Shown here: positions 50,959-60,463 of the stretch, in pieces
How the letters are laid out: each line of letters begins with the position of its first letter
Position numbering within the stretch: the stretch's first letter is position 1
Assembly: GCA_001544595.2 (NCBI GenBank)
Contig: FCOH02000015.1
Coordinates: forward strand, 62,001 to 126,000
Origin: Caballeronia peredens
GTDB lineage: Bacteria; Pseudomonadota; Gammaproteobacteria; Burkholderiales; Burkholderiaceae
DNA length: 64,000 nucleotides
Direction of reading: 5' to 3'
The notes under the pieces: generated by a model
What the model was told of the DNA's origin: nothing
Database searches by the model: none
Seen by the model: only the letters and a program-made list of their open reading frames with translations
Made by a program: the position numbers and the translations under genes

Positions 50959-52080
50959 ATGAGTGAGCCGCAACACCCGACGCCTTTCGGCAGTCACACC
51001 GGTGACCGGTCCGGCAGTCAGCTCGACGGACAGCCCGGTGCGGAAGGGGCGGCATCGAATGCGGGCCAGGCGGGGAACCTGGACTCGATTCAGGCGGTCG
51101 GCGCGCGTCTCGCGCAGCTCCGGCAGGCGAAAGCATGGTCGATCGACGACGTTTCCGCGCGGCTCAAGGTGTCGCCGCCGAAGCTGCTCGCGCTCGAAGC
51201 GGGCGACATCAGTCACTTGCCCGATCGCACGTTCGCGGCGGGCATCGTGCGCAGCTACGCGAAGATTCTCGGCGCAGATCCCGCGCCGTTCACGCGGGCA
51301 TTCCGGCGCGAAGGCGACGATATCGCGCAGAATCTGAAGGTGCCGGCGTCGGCGGGCGCGGGTCTGCCGCGCGGCCGGGTATCGGTGCCGCTCGGCAATT
51401 CGTCGGGTCGCCGGCGCTCGTGGATGTGGGGTGTCCTCGCGATCATCGTCGTGCTCGCGGCGCTCGTGATGTGGCACACCGGCGGCGATTCGAGCAACTG
51501 GCTCGCGCGTCTGAAGGCGAGCACAGGCGTGGGCGTCACCTCGGCGCCGGAACCGGCTGAGACGGTCGCGGCTTCGTCCGTGGCCACGCCTGACGAAGCG
51601 GCGGCGGCGAACACCGGCGAAGCATCGCTGCCCGAAGTGGCGGCCGCGCCCGGCGAACAGCCGATGCCGCGTCCGCTCGGCACGAACGCGCTGCCGGCTT
51701 CGGCTTCGACGCTCTCCGCGGTGCAGGGCGCGACCGGCGCAACGGGCGCAACGGGCTCTGCAGCGCCGGCATCCGCGGCGAAGGCGGCATCGGTCGCCGC
51801 AGCAGCGGCGGCGCCGGTGGTCGCGGGAAGCGGCTCGGGCGCGGTCGAACTGAAAGTGAAGGAAGATAGCTGGTTCAGCGTGCGCGGCAAGGACGGCAAG
51901 GAGTTGTACTCCGGGCTCGTGCGCGCCGGCAACACGCAGCGCGTGGAAGGCGAGGCGCCGTTCAAGGTGACCGTCGGTAACGTGAAAGGCGTCGAGTCAC
52001 TGTCCGTCGATGACGAACCGGTCGATGCCAAGCGCTATTCCTCCGCACGCGGCAACGTTGCGCGTCTCTCGCTGCCGTGA
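50959..52080 (+). CDS. rodZ: RodZ-like helix-turn-helix membrane protein
   Basis: Bitopic protein of 373 residues of the RodZ family, which links MreB to the cell wall machinery. A cytoplasmic HTH (about 36-95: VGARLAQLRQAKAWSIDDVS, KLLALEAGDISHLPDRTFAAG) is followed by one membrane helix at about 155-173 (WMWGVLAIIVVLAALVMW). The periplasmic part has an Ala/Thr/Gly-rich linker with three Gly-Ala-Thr units at 257-266 and a C-terminal DUF4115 domain (LKVKEDSWFSVRGKDGKELY). It lies upstream of ispG, its usual place. Confidence 0.93.
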   Translation: MSEPQHPTPFGSHTGDRSGSQLDGQPGAEGAASNAGQAGNLDSIQAVGARLAQLRQAKAWSIDDVSARLKVSPPKLLALEAGDISHLPDRTFAAGIVRSYAKILGADPAPFTRAFRREGDDIAQNLKVPASAGAGLPRGRVSVPLGNSSGRRRSWMWGVLAIIVVLAALVMWHTGGDSSNWLARLKASTGVGVTSAPEPAETVAASSVATPDEAAAANTGEASLPEVAAAPGEQPMPRPLGTNALPASASTLSAVQGATGATGATGSAAPASAAKAASVAAAAAAPVVAGSGSGAVELKVKEDSWFSVRGKDGKELYSGLVRAGNTQRVEGEAPFKVTVGNVKGVESLSVDDEPVDAKRYSSARGNVARLSLP

Positions 52081-52123
52081 AGGCGCGTGATCGACCCGAT
52101 TTGGAGCGCGACGAACGATTCAG

Positions 52124-52157
52124 GGGCGTCACGGTGAATGCCGTGACGCCCGTTTGA
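52124..52157 (+). terminator. Hairpin terminator between rodZ and ispG
   Basis: An 11-bp perfect stem GGGCGTCACGG (52124-52134) with CCGTGACGCCC (52141-52151) followed by a T-rich CGTTTGAGG. The T run is interrupted, so it may be a partial terminator. Confidence 0.6.
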
Positions 52158-52214
52158 GGTTTTAACCACGCAACTCGCCGCTTGACGGCCCTCAGGTTGC
52201 CAAAGGGTTTTTCG

Positions 52215-53531
52215 ATGCAATCCGAAGCTCAATCCCTGATCAGCAGCAAGATTTGTTCGACCGAACCGGTCTTCGGCGGTCCGTTGCCGCGCCGCGCGTC
52301 GCATGCAGTGGACGTGCGCTGGGGCGGTCAGCTCGTGACGATCGGCGGCGACGCGCCCGTGCGCGTGCAGTCGATGACCAACACCGACACCGCCGACGCC
52401 ATCGGCACCGCCATCCAGATCAAGGAACTGGCGCAGGCCGGGTCGGAACTCGTGCGCATCACGGTGAACACGCCGGAAGCGGCGGCCGAAGTGCCGCACA
52501 TCCGCGATCAGCTCGATCGCATGGGCGTGACCGTGCCGCTCGTCGGCGACTTCCATTACAACGGTCACCTGCTGCTGCGCGACCATCCGGCCTGCGCGGA
52601 AGCGCTGTCGAAATACCGCATCAACCCGGGCAATGTCGGGCAGGGCGCGAAGCGCGACACGCAGTTCGCGCAGATGATCGAAGCCGCCATCAAGTACGAC
52701 AAGCCGGTGCGTATCGGCGTGAACTGGGGCAGTCTCGACCAGGATCTGCTCGCGCGCATGATGGACGAAAACGCCGCGCGCTCGTCGCCGTGGGAACTGC
52801 AGAGCGTGATGTACGAGGCGCTGATCCAGTCGGCGATCGGCTCGGCGGAACGCGCCGTCGAACTGGGGCTCGGCCGCGACAAGATCATTCTGTCGTGCAA
52901 GGTGAGCGGCGTGCAGGATCTGGTCGCCGTGTATCGCGAACTCGCGAAGCGTTGCAGCTTCGCGCTGCATCTCGGCCTGACCGAAGCCGGCATGGGCTCG
53001 AAGGGCATCGTGGCGTCCACGGCGGCGCTTTCCCTGTTGCTGCAGGAAGGCATCGGCGACACGATCCGCATCTCGCTCACACCCGAGCCGGGCGGCGCGC
53101 GCACGGGCGAAGTGGTCGTCGGCCAGGAAATCCTCCAGACGATGGGCCTGCGCTCCTTCACGCCGATGGTCATCGCGTGTCCCGGCTGCGGCCGCACGAC
53201 GAGCACGCTGTTCCAGGAACTCGCGTCGCAGATCCAGTCGTATCTGCGCAACTCGATGCCGGTCTGGCGCGACCAGTATCCCGGCGTCGAGAAGATGCAC
53301 GTCGCGGTCATGGGCTGCATCGTCAACGGGCCGGGCGAATCGAAGCACGCGAACATCGGCATCAGCCTGCCGGGCTCGGGCGAGAATCCGGCGGCGCCCG
53401 TGTTCATCGACGGCGTCAAGGTGAAGACGCTGCGCGGCGAGCGCATCGCCGAGGAATTCCAGCAAATCGTCAGCGACTATGTCGAGCGCTCCTACGGGAA
53501 GCGCGCTGAGACCTCTACCGCAACACTCTGA
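52215..53531 (+). CDS. ispG: 4-hydroxy-3-methylbut-2-en-1-yl diphosphate synthase (flavodoxin) IspG
   Basis: Iron-sulfur enzyme of the MEP isoprenoid pathway, 438 residues. The TIM barrel opens with [19 protein letters not shown] and includes [13 protein letters not shown] and [10 protein letters not shown]. The cluster cysteines are in ACPGCGRTT and [11 protein letters not shown]. The ATG at 52215 gives a 20-residue lead-in before the family core. hisS starts six bases after the stop, so the two are co-transcribed. Confidence 0.97.
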   Translation: MQSEAQSLISSKICSTEPVFGGPLPRRASHAVDVRWGGQLVTIGGDAPVRVQSMTNTDTADAIGTAIQIKELAQAGSELVRITVNTPEAAAEVPHIRDQLDRMGVTVPLVGDFHYNGHLLLRDHPACAEALSKYRINPGNVGQGAKRDTQFAQMIEAAIKYDKPVRIGVNWGSLDQDLLARMMDENAARSSPWELQSVMYEALIQSAIGSAERAVELGLGRDKIILSCKVSGVQDLVAVYRELAKRCSFALHLGLTEAGMGSKGIVASTAALSLLLQEGIGDTIRISLTPEPGGARTGEVVVGQEILQTMGLRSFTPMVIACPGCGRTTSTLFQELASQIQSYLRNSMPVWRDQYPGVEKMHVAVMGCIVNGPGESKHANIGISLPGSGENPAAPVFIDGVKVKTLRGERIAEEFQQIVSDYVERSYGKRAETSTATL

Positions 53532-53537
53532 ACACAG

Positions 53538-54887
53538 ATGACTGAACAGAAGAAACGGCTCGAAAAACTGAGCGGCGTGAAGGGCATGAACGACATCCTC
53601 CCGCAGGATGCCGCGTTGTGGGAGTTCTTCGAAACCACCGTCAAGTCGATGCTGCGCGCATACGGCTATCAGAACATCCGCACGCCGATCGTCGAGCACA
53701 CGCAGTTGTTCACGCGCGGTATCGGCGAAGTGACCGATATCGTCGAAAAAGAGATGTACAGCTTCACGGATGCGCTGAACGGCGAGCATCTGACGATGCG
53801 ACCCGAAAACACCGCGGCCGTCGTGCGCGCGACGATCGAGCACAACCTCCTGTACGACGGCCCGAAACGCCTGTGGTACGTCGGCCCGATGTTCCGCCAC
53901 GAGCGTCCGCAGCGCGGGCGTTATCGCCAGTTTCATCAGGTGGGCGTCGAGGCGCTCGGTTTCGCCGGCCCGGACACGGACGCGGAAATCATCATGATGT
54001 GCCAGCGCCTGTGGGACGATCTCGGGCTGACCGGCATTCGCCTCGAACTGAATTCGCTCGGCCAGGCCGAAGAGCGCGCGGCGCATCGCGAGGAACTGAT
54101 CGCGTATCTGGAGAAGCACACCGACGCGCTCGACGAGGAAGCCAAGCGCCGCCTCTATACGAACCCGCTGCGCGTGCTCGACACGAAGAATCCGGCGATG
54201 CAGGAGATCGCGCAGAACGCGCCGAAGCTGGTCGACTTTCTGGGCGACGCGTCGCGCAAGCATTTCGAAGGCGTGCAGCGTCTGCTCAAGGCGAACAACA
54301 TCCCGTTCAAGATCAATCCGCGTCTCGTGCGCGGCCTCGATTATTACAATCTGACCGTCTTCGAATGGGTGACCGACAAGCTCGGCGCGCAAGGCACGGT
54401 CGCGGGCGGCGGGCGCTACGATCCGCTCATCGAGCAACTCGGCGGCAAGCCGACGGCCGCGTGCGGCTGGGCGATGGGCGTCGAACGCATTCTCGAACTG
54501 CTGAAGGAAGAGCAGCTCGTGCCCGAGGCCGAAGGCACTGACGTATACGTCGTCCATCAGGGCGAAGCCGCGGCGGAACAGGCTTTCATCGTGGCGGAGC
54601 GTCTGCGCGACACGGGTCTCGACGTCATTCTGCATTGCAGCCCGGACGGCGCAGCGTCGAGCTTCAAATCGCAGATGAAAAAGGCCGATGCGAGCGGCGC
54701 GGCTTTCGCCGTGGTGCTCGGCGAGGACGAACTCGCGCAGGGCATGATCGGCGTCAAGCCGTTGCGTCGTTCGGGCGGTGAAACGTCCGATGCGCAAAAG
54801 AACGAGCAAGTGAACGTTCGGGCGGAAGACTTGACCGAATACCTAATCAATGCGATGGTTGCAACCGCCGATGACGACGCTGCCTAA
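53538..54887 (+). CDS. hisS: Histidyl-tRNA synthetase
   Basis: Class II aminoacyl-tRNA synthetase of 449 residues. Motif 2 is [20 protein letters not shown], the histidine-A signature is [15 protein letters not shown], and motif 3 lies in [16 protein letters not shown] sequence near residue 315. A C-terminal anticodon-binding domain follows. It starts six bases after ispG, with a short gap before the YfgM-like gene. HisZ, a catalytically inactive HisS relative, is at the right end of the window. Confidence 0.97.
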   Translation: MTEQKKRLEKLSGVKGMNDILPQDAALWEFFETTVKSMLRAYGYQNIRTPIVEHTQLFTRGIGEVTDIVEKEMYSFTDALNGEHLTMRPENTAAVVRATIEHNLLYDGPKRLWYVGPMFRHERPQRGRYRQFHQVGVEALGFAGPDTDAEIIMMCQRLWDDLGLTGIRLELNSLGQAEERAAHREELIAYLEKHTDALDEEAKRRLYTNPLRVLDTKNPAMQEIAQNAPKLVDFLGDASRKHFEGVQRLLKANNIPFKINPRLVRGLDYYNLTVFEWVTDKLGAQGTVAGGGRYDPLIEQLGGKPTAACGWAMGVERILELLKEEQLVPEAEGTDVYVVHQGEAAAEQAFIVAERLRDTGLDVILHCSPDGAASSFKSQMKKADASGAAFAVVLGEDELAQGMIGVKPLRRSGGETSDAQKNEQVNVRAEDLTEYLINAMVATADDDAA

Positions 54888-54990
54888 GTTTTAGGCACTT
54901 CGACTGCGCGCATCGGCCGGATCGGACGATCCGGCATCGCGCGCGGTGCTCGTTGAGGGGTAATGAAACGCAGGAAGGATCAGCTGGACG

Positions 54991-55620
54991 ATGAGCTATC
55001 ACGACGAACAAGAATCGATTGAAAGCGTAAAGGCCTGGTGGGCCAAATGGGGTAACAGCACGACGTGGATCGTGCTCGTGGCGCTCGTCGTCGCGGCCGG
55101 CTACAACGGCTGGAACTTCTGGCAACGTCGTCAGGCCGCGGAAGCGTCCGTGCTCTACGACCACCTTCAGCAGGCGGTGAACGGCAACGATCAGGCGCTG
55201 CTCGCGCGCGTGACCACTGACATGGAAGACAAGTTCGGCGGCACGGCCTACGCCCAGATGGGCGCGCTCGCGGCGGCCAAGTCGTTCTACGCGGCGGGCA
55301 ACGCGGCGGGGGCCAAGGCGCAGCTGCAATGGGTGGTCGATCACGCGAAGGACGACGAGTACAAGCAGATTGCCAAGCTGCGCCTGGCGCTCGTGCTGCT
55401 CGACGAGAAGAACTACGACGCGGGCCTGAAGCTGCTCGCGGATGCGCCGCTCGACGCGTTCAAGGGTGTCATCGCCGATCGCCGTGGCGACCTGCTCGCC
55501 GCGCAAGGCAAGCGCGACGATGCGCGCGCGTCCTACAAGGTGGCGCTCGAAACGCTGCCGGCCAACGACACGTCGGCGCGTCAGCTGATCCAGTTCAAGC
55601 TCGATGCGCTGGGCGGCTGA
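54991..55620 (+). CDS. YfgM-like TPR membrane protein
   Basis: Protein of 209 residues of the YfgM family, an inner-membrane partner of the SecYEG translocon and PpiD that helps envelope proteins fold. One membrane helix (about residues 21-38) follows a short cytoplasmic tail. TPR-like periplasmic helices follow, with LRLALVLLDEKNYDAGLKLL and LLAAQGKRDDARASYK. It sits between hisS and bamB, its conserved place. Confidence 0.93.
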   Translation: MSYHDEQESIESVKAWWAKWGNSTTWIVLVALVVAAGYNGWNFWQRRQAAEASVLYDHLQQAVNGNDQALLARVTTDMEDKFGGTAYAQMGALAAAKSFYAAGNAAGAKAQLQWVVDHAKDDEYKQIAKLRLALVLLDEKNYDAGLKLLADAPLDAFKGVIADRRGDLLAAQGKRDDARASYKVALETLPANDTSARQLIQFKLDALGG

Positions 55621-55740
55621 TCTCCATCGTCTTGTCGACTCAGCCTTAGCCCAGTCGAGCCGCGCGCCGAAACGTCGCGTCGATGCGACGCGGCCCGCGC
55701 ACCGATCAACCGAATCCAATCATTCACATTGCGTCCACCG

Positions 55741-56886
55741 ATGACTCTTTTGAAACGCTACGCCGTGCCGCTCGCCTGCGCGATGACCGTCTTGTTGGCC
55801 GCTTGTTCGTCGACTAAGGATGAACGCCGGGAGCCCGTGCCGCTCGTGGACTTCAAGCCGGTGCTGAGCGTCAACCAGGCCTGGAAGGCGAGCGTCGGCA
55901 AGGCCGGCCGCTATCTGTTCTCGCCGGTGGCGGTGGGCGACTACGTCTTCGCTGCGGGAGCGAACGGCTCCGTCGCGAAGATCGACGCGAAGACCGGTCA
56001 GGACGTCTGGCGCGTGAAGCTCAAGGACGATCTGTCGGCGGGTGTCGGCAGCGACGGCAATCTCACGGCCGTGGGCGGACTGAAAGGCCAGGTCGACGTG
56101 CTCGGACCCGACGGCAAGCTGCTGTGGACGGCCACGGCGCCGGGCGAAATCGTGTCGCCGCCGCTCGTCGGCAACGATCTCGTGATCGTGCGCACGATCG
56201 ACGGCAAGGTCATTGCGTTCAACGCGCAGACCGGCGAGCAAAAGTGGGTGTTCCAGTTGCGCGCGGTGCCGCTGAATCTGCGCGTCGCCGCCGGCATGAC
56301 CTTCGCCGGCAATCAGGCGGTGCTCGCGGGCTTCCCCGGCGGCACCTTCGCCGCGATCAACCTGCAGACAGGCGACGCCTACTGGCAGGCGCCGGTCTCG
56401 TACCCGAAGGGCGTGACCGAAGTGGAGCGCATCAACGACGTGACCGGCGCGCCGGGTCTCGTCGGCGCGCAGACCTGCGCGGTGACGTTCCAGGGCCGCA
56501 TCGGCTGCTTCGATGCCAACTCGGGCCAGCCGGTCTGGGAGAAGAATTTTTCGAGCGACAGCGGTCTTGCGCAGAGCGAGCAACTGGTTGCGGCGGGCGA
56601 CGACTGGTCGGTCGTCAACGCATTCCGCGCATCGGACGGCTCGCCGTTGTGGAAGTCGGACATCCTGAAAAATCGCAGCGTGAGCGTTCCTTACATCCTC
56701 GGCCGCGCGGTCGTGGTGGGCGACTACAAGGGCTTCGTGCATTTCCTCAACACGGAAAACGGCGAGATTATCGGGCGCACGCCGACGGACGGCAGCCCGA
56801 TCACCGCGGCGCCCGTGCTGGCGGGCGAGACGCTCGTCGTGCAGACGCGCGACGGCGACGTCTACGGTTTCCGTCCGAGCAACTGA
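55741..56886 (+). CDS. bamB: Outer membrane protein assembly factor BamB
   Basis: Lipoprotein of 381 residues of the BAM complex, a beta-propeller that helps insert outer-membrane proteins. Residues 1-22 are a signal peptide with lipobox LLAAC and lipid on Cys22. PQQ-type propeller blades repeat through the rest, for example GSVAKIDAKTGQDVWR, KVIAFNAQTGEQKWVF and GRIGCFDANSGQPVWE. The ATG at 55741 was chosen over an in-frame start 4 codons earlier. A hairpin follows the stop at 56899-56927. Confidence 0.96.
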   Translation: MTLLKRYAVPLACAMTVLLAACSSTKDERREPVPLVDFKPVLSVNQAWKASVGKAGRYLFSPVAVGDYVFAAGANGSVAKIDAKTGQDVWRVKLKDDLSAGVGSDGNLTAVGGLKGQVDVLGPDGKLLWTATAPGEIVSPPLVGNDLVIVRTIDGKVIAFNAQTGEQKWVFQLRAVPLNLRVAAGMTFAGNQAVLAGFPGGTFAAINLQTGDAYWQAPVSYPKGVTEVERINDVTGAPGLVGAQTCAVTFQGRIGCFDANSGQPVWEKNFSSDSGLAQSEQLVAAGDDWSVVNAFRASDGSPLWKSDILKNRSVSVPYILGRAVVVGDYKGFVHFLNTENGEIIGRTPTDGSPITAAPVLAGETLVVQTRDGDVYGFRPSN

Positions 56887-57301
56887 AGTCGACATCGGCC
56901 GCGAGCGGACTTTCATGTCGCTCGCGGTCAGGAAACACCAGGCGCGCCGACCGTCCGACGACGCGCCAGGCTCGCCCCGCCGAGCCGCAATAGAAAGAAG
57001 CGGTGCGCCTCGCGCGCCGCGACCGAACCCGCATGCAATAACCGGGTGACAGCCGGGCCGCAAGAACGAAGCGCGCGCGAAAGCGCCGCGCGACAAACGG
57101 CCTCAGAAGAGGTCCAACCGGCAAACGAACGCCCGGTATCGGCTTCGTCGACGCGCCTCGCGTGCGGCGAGCCGAATCCATGCTAATTTTCGACAAGCGC
57201 AGCCACTGCGCGGCGTCGCGGAACGCAAGTAGCGGAACGCAACGAAAGCGCTGAACCGCGCGTACCGCGTCCGCCTTGCGTTCAACCTTGAACAACATCA
57301 G
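56887..57301. other. 415-bp gap between bamB and der, with a hairpin at its left end
   Basis: No convincing gene. A perfect 9-bp inverted repeat (CCGCGAGCG at 56899-56907 with CGCTCGCGG at 56919-56927, 11-base loop) lies just after the bamB stop and may end or stabilise that transcript. The rest is GC-rich and unremarkable; it should contain the der promoter or leader. Confidence 0.5.
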
Positions 57302-58642
57302 ATGAAACCCGTGATTGCCCTCGTCGGGCGCCCCAATGTGGGGAAATCGACCCTTTTCAACCGGCTGACGCGCTCGCGCGATGCACTCGTCGCCGATCTG
57401 CCCGGTCTCACCCGCGACCGCCACTACGGCGAAGGCCGCGTGGGCGGCGAGCGCCCGTACCTGGTGGTGGACACCGGCGGCTTCGAACCGGTCGCGAAGG
57501 ACGGCATCCTGCACGAGATGGCGCGCCAGACGCGGCAGGCCGTCGAGGAAGCCGATATCGTCGTGTTCATCGTCGACGGACGAAACGGCCTCGCGCCGCA
57601 GGACAAGTCGATCGCCGACTATCTGCGCAAGACCGGCCGGCCGCTCTTTCTCGTCGTGAACAAGGCCGAGGGCATGAAGTACTCGGCGGTGGCGGCGGAC
57701 TTCTATGAACTCGGCCTGGGCGACCCGCGCGCGATCTCGGCCGCGCACGGCGACGGCGTCGTCGAGATGATCAACGACGCGCTCGACATCGCCTACGCCG
57801 ATCAGCCGGAAGAAAGCGAAGAGGAAAAGGCGAAGCACGGCGTGAAGATCGCGATCGTCGGTCGTCCGAACGTCGGCAAGTCGACGCTCGTGAACACGCT
57901 GATCGGCGAGGAGCGCGTGATCGCGTTCGACATGCCCGGCACGACGCGCGATTCGATCTACGTTGATTTCGAGCGACAAGGCCGCAAATACACGTTGATC
58001 GACACGGCGGGCCTGCGCCGCCGCGGCAAGGTGTTCGAGGCGATCGAGAAGTTTTCCGTGGTGAAGACGCTGCAGTCGATCGCGGACGCGAACGTCGTGA
58101 TCCTGCTGCTCGACGCGCAGCAGGACATCTCGGAGCAGGACGCGCATATCGCGGGTTTCGTGGTGGAGCAGGGCCGCGCGCTCGTGGTCGGCGTGAACAA
58201 GTGGGACGGACTCGATTCGCATGTGCGCGAGCGCACCAAGGCCGACCTCACGCGCAAGCTCAAGTTTTTGGACTTTGCTAAATTCCACTACGTCTCTGCG
58301 CTGGAGAAGACGGGCATCGGACCGTTGATGAAATCGGTCGACGAAGCCTACGCCGCTGCCATGGCCAAGCTTCCGACGCCGAAGCTCACGCGCGCGCTCA
58401 TCGAAGCGGTGGAATTTCAGCAGCCGCGCCGTCGCGGCCCGGTGCGTCCGAAGCTGCGTTATGCGCACCAGGGCGGGCAGAATCCGCCGATCATCGTCGT
58501 GCACGGCAATGCGCTCGACGCGGTCACGGATACCTATAAACGTTATCTGGAAGGGCGTTTTCGCGAAACTTTCGGGCTTGTCGGAACTCCACTTCGCATC
58601 GAGTTCCGATCGAGTCAAAATCCTTATGCGGACAAGGGATGA
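57302..58642 (+). CDS. der: GTPase Der (EngA)
   Basis: Essential GTPase of 446 residues with two tandem G domains that helps assemble the 50S ribosomal subunit. G1 motifs are at 9-16 (GRPNVGKS) and 187-194 (the same); switch and G3/G4 motifs follow in each (DTGGF, NKAEG; DTAGL, NKWDG). A C-terminal KH-like domain ends the protein ([17 protein letters not shown]). It lies between bamB and hfq, its usual place. Confidence 0.98.
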   Translation: MKPVIALVGRPNVGKSTLFNRLTRSRDALVADLPGLTRDRHYGEGRVGGERPYLVVDTGGFEPVAKDGILHEMARQTRQAVEEADIVVFIVDGRNGLAPQDKSIADYLRKTGRPLFLVVNKAEGMKYSAVAADFYELGLGDPRAISAAHGDGVVEMINDALDIAYADQPEESEEEKAKHGVKIAIVGRPNVGKSTLVNTLIGEERVIAFDMPGTTRDSIYVDFERQGRKYTLIDTAGLRRRGKVFEAIEKFSVVKTLQSIADANVVILLLDAQQDISEQDAHIAGFVVEQGRALVVGVNKWDGLDSHVRERTKADLTRKLKFLDFAKFHYVSALEKTGIGPLMKSVDEAYAAAMAKLPTPKLTRALIEAVEFQQPRRRGPVRPKLRYAHQGGQNPPIIVVHGNALDAVTDTYKRYLEGRFRETFGLVGTPLRIEFRSSQNPYADKG

Positions 58643-58747
58643 GCATCGCGTGAAAGCCGGCTTTCCGGTGCCGCGGATCCATTGCGGGTCGACTGTTTAC
58701 CCATTTGGACGACCGGGTACCGAAAACGTAAAACAGCGAAAATCAGC

Positions 58748-58753
58748 TATAGT
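58748..58753 (+). promoter_or_regulatory. Candidate -10 (TATAGT) of hfq
   Basis: TATAGT about 74 bp before the hfq ATG, downstream of an A-rich stretch (58721-58743) that could serve as an UP element. No good -35 is seen. Confidence 0.35.
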
Positions 58754-58826
58754 GTAGCGATTGTGGGCGGATCTCTTTTTCTTCGTCCACAATACTTCCA
58801 ACCTGCAAAAAAACACGGAGTTTGCT

Positions 58827-59063
58827 ATGAGCAACAAAGGGCAATTGTTACAAGACCCGTTTTTGAACGCACTGCGTAAAGAGCACGTGCCGGTGTCGAT
58901 CTATTTGGTCAACGGCATCAAGCTTCAAGGGAACATCGAATCTTTCGACCAGTACGTCGTGTTGCTCCGAAATACGGTCACCCAGATGGTCTATAAGCAC
59001 GCCATTTCGACGGTCGTGCCGGCCCGTCCGGTGAATTTCCACCCGGACGCTGAATCGTCCTAA
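58827..59063 (+). CDS. hfq: RNA chaperone Hfq
   Basis: Hexameric Sm-like protein of 78 residues that pairs small RNAs with mRNAs. Sm1 is [20 protein letters not shown] and Sm2 is [15 protein letters not shown], with the proximal face [10 protein letters not shown] at the start. The short tail (NFHPDAESS) is normal for the group. The ATG at 58827 is the family start, preceded by ACGGAG. hflX follows at 87 bp. Confidence 0.98.
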   Translation: MSNKGQLLQDPFLNALRKEHVPVSIYLVNGIKLQGNIESFDQYVVLLRNTVTQMVYKHAISTVVPARPVNFHPDAESS

Positions 59064-59071
59064 ACCTCGTC

Positions 59072-59127
59072 GCGACCGGCGCGCTGTTGCCACTCCTAAT
59101 GCGAACATTAAGCAACTCGCCGGTCGC
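59072..59127 (+). other. 10-bp inverted repeat between hfq and hflX
   Basis: GCGACCGGCG at 59072-59081 with its exact complement at 59118-59127, 36 bases apart, ending 23 bp before the TTG start of hflX. It may act as a terminator or leader structure; only a short A/T-rich stretch follows. Confidence 0.45.
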
Positions 59128-59150
59128 TTCAAAAAATTAAGCACATCAAT

Positions 59151-60419
59151 TTGATCAACGCAGCGCTCGTCGGCATCGACTTCGGCAAGATCGATTTCGA
59201 AGCCAGTCTGGAAGAACTCAGCCTGCTCGCACAAAGTGCGGGCGCCCATCCCGCCGTGACGCTCACCGGCCGCCGCTCGAGTCCCGATGCCAAGATGTTC
59301 ATCGGCAGCGGCAAGGTCGAGGAACTGCGCCTGCAGTGCGAAGCGAACGACGTCGAACTCGTCATCTTCAATCATGCGCTCGCGCCCGCGCAGCAGCGCA
59401 ATCTCGAGGTCGCGCTGAATCGCCGCGTGGTCGACCGCACGAGCCTCATTCTCGACATCTTCGCGCAGCGCGCCCGCAGCCACGAAGGCAAGCTGCAGGT
59501 CGAACTCGCGCAACTGCAATATCTGTCGACGCGCCTGATTCGCGCGTGGACCCACCTCGAACGCCAGAAGGGCGGTATCGGCTTGCGCGGTCCGGGCGAG
59601 ACGCAGCTCGAAACCGACCGCCGGCTGATCGGCGAGCGCATCAAGGCGCTCAAGACGCGGCTCGAGAAGCTGCGGCGTCAGCATGGCACGCAGCGTCGTC
59701 AGCGCGTGCGCAACCGGACCATGTCGGTGTCGCTCGTCGGTTATACGAACGCGGGCAAGTCCACGCTCTTCAATGCGCTCACGAAGGCGCAGGCGTATGC
59801 CGCTGACCAGCTCTTCGCGACGCTCGACACCACTTCGCGCCGCGTGTTCCTCGGTGAGGAAGCGGGGCATGTGGTCGTGTCGGACACGGTCGGCTTCATC
59901 CGCGAATTGCCACACCAACTGGTCGCCGCGTTCCGCGCGACGCTCGAAGAAACCATTCACGCCGACTTGCTGCTGCACGTGGTCGATGCATCGAGCGCGG
60001 TGCGCCTCGATCAGATCGATCAGGTCAACGAGGTGTTGCGCGGCATCGGCGCGGACTCGATCCGCCAGATTCTCGTCTTCAACAAGATCGACGCGGTGCC
60101 TGAACTCGCGGCCCGCGGCGAGGCGGTTGAAAGGGACGAGTATGGTAATATTTCGCGCGTCTTTCTGAGTGCACGCACGGGTCAGGGGCTCGATGCGCTG
60201 CGCGCTGCCATCGCCGAAATCGCCGCGGCGGAATCCGAACAAACCGATGCGGGCCTACCCAGCGTGCTCGCCGAATTCGGGGAGCCGCACGAGGCGTCCG
60301 AAGCAACGCAATCCACGCAGTCCGGGTCAAACGCCATACACGACACGAACGCGCAGTCCGGAGACCAGCGGCCTGCCGTCAAACGTGACGATCACGAGGT
60401 TCCCGAGCACGGACACTGA
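59151..60419 (+). CDS. hflX: GTPase HflX
   Basis: Ribosome-splitting GTPase of 422 residues that rescues stalled ribosomes, especially after heat or antibiotic stress. The N-terminal domain (INAALVGIDFGKIDF, TGRRSSPDAKMFIGSGKVEE) is followed by a coiled linker and the G domain with G1 GYTNAGKS at 197-204, VSDTVGFIRELPHQL and NKIDAVPEL. The C-terminus is a tail of about 60 Ser/Thr/Gln-rich residues. The start is TTG at 59151; no ATG fits. It is between hfq and hflK. Confidence 0.96.
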   Translation: MINAALVGIDFGKIDFEASLEELSLLAQSAGAHPAVTLTGRRSSPDAKMFIGSGKVEELRLQCEANDVELVIFNHALAPAQQRNLEVALNRRVVDRTSLILDIFAQRARSHEGKLQVELAQLQYLSTRLIRAWTHLERQKGGIGLRGPGETQLETDRRLIGERIKALKTRLEKLRRQHGTQRRQRVRNRTMSVSLVGYTNAGKSTLFNALTKAQAYAADQLFATLDTTSRRVFLGEEAGHVVVSDTVGFIRELPHQLVAAFRATLEETIHADLLLHVVDASSAVRLDQIDQVNEVLRGIGADSIRQILVFNKIDAVPELAARGEAVERDEYGNISRVFLSARTGQGLDALRAAIAEIAAAESEQTDAGLPSVLAEFGEPHEASEATQSTQSGSNAIHDTNAQSGDQRPAVKRDDHEVPEHGH

Positions 60420-60463
60420 TCTGCTCCGGAACGACCTCCACCCGGCATCGACCCGGCTGTCTA

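Noticed and set aside
52035..54809. A 924-codon open frame on minus over ispG and hisS
   Set aside because: Antisense shadow; ispG and hisS are certain.
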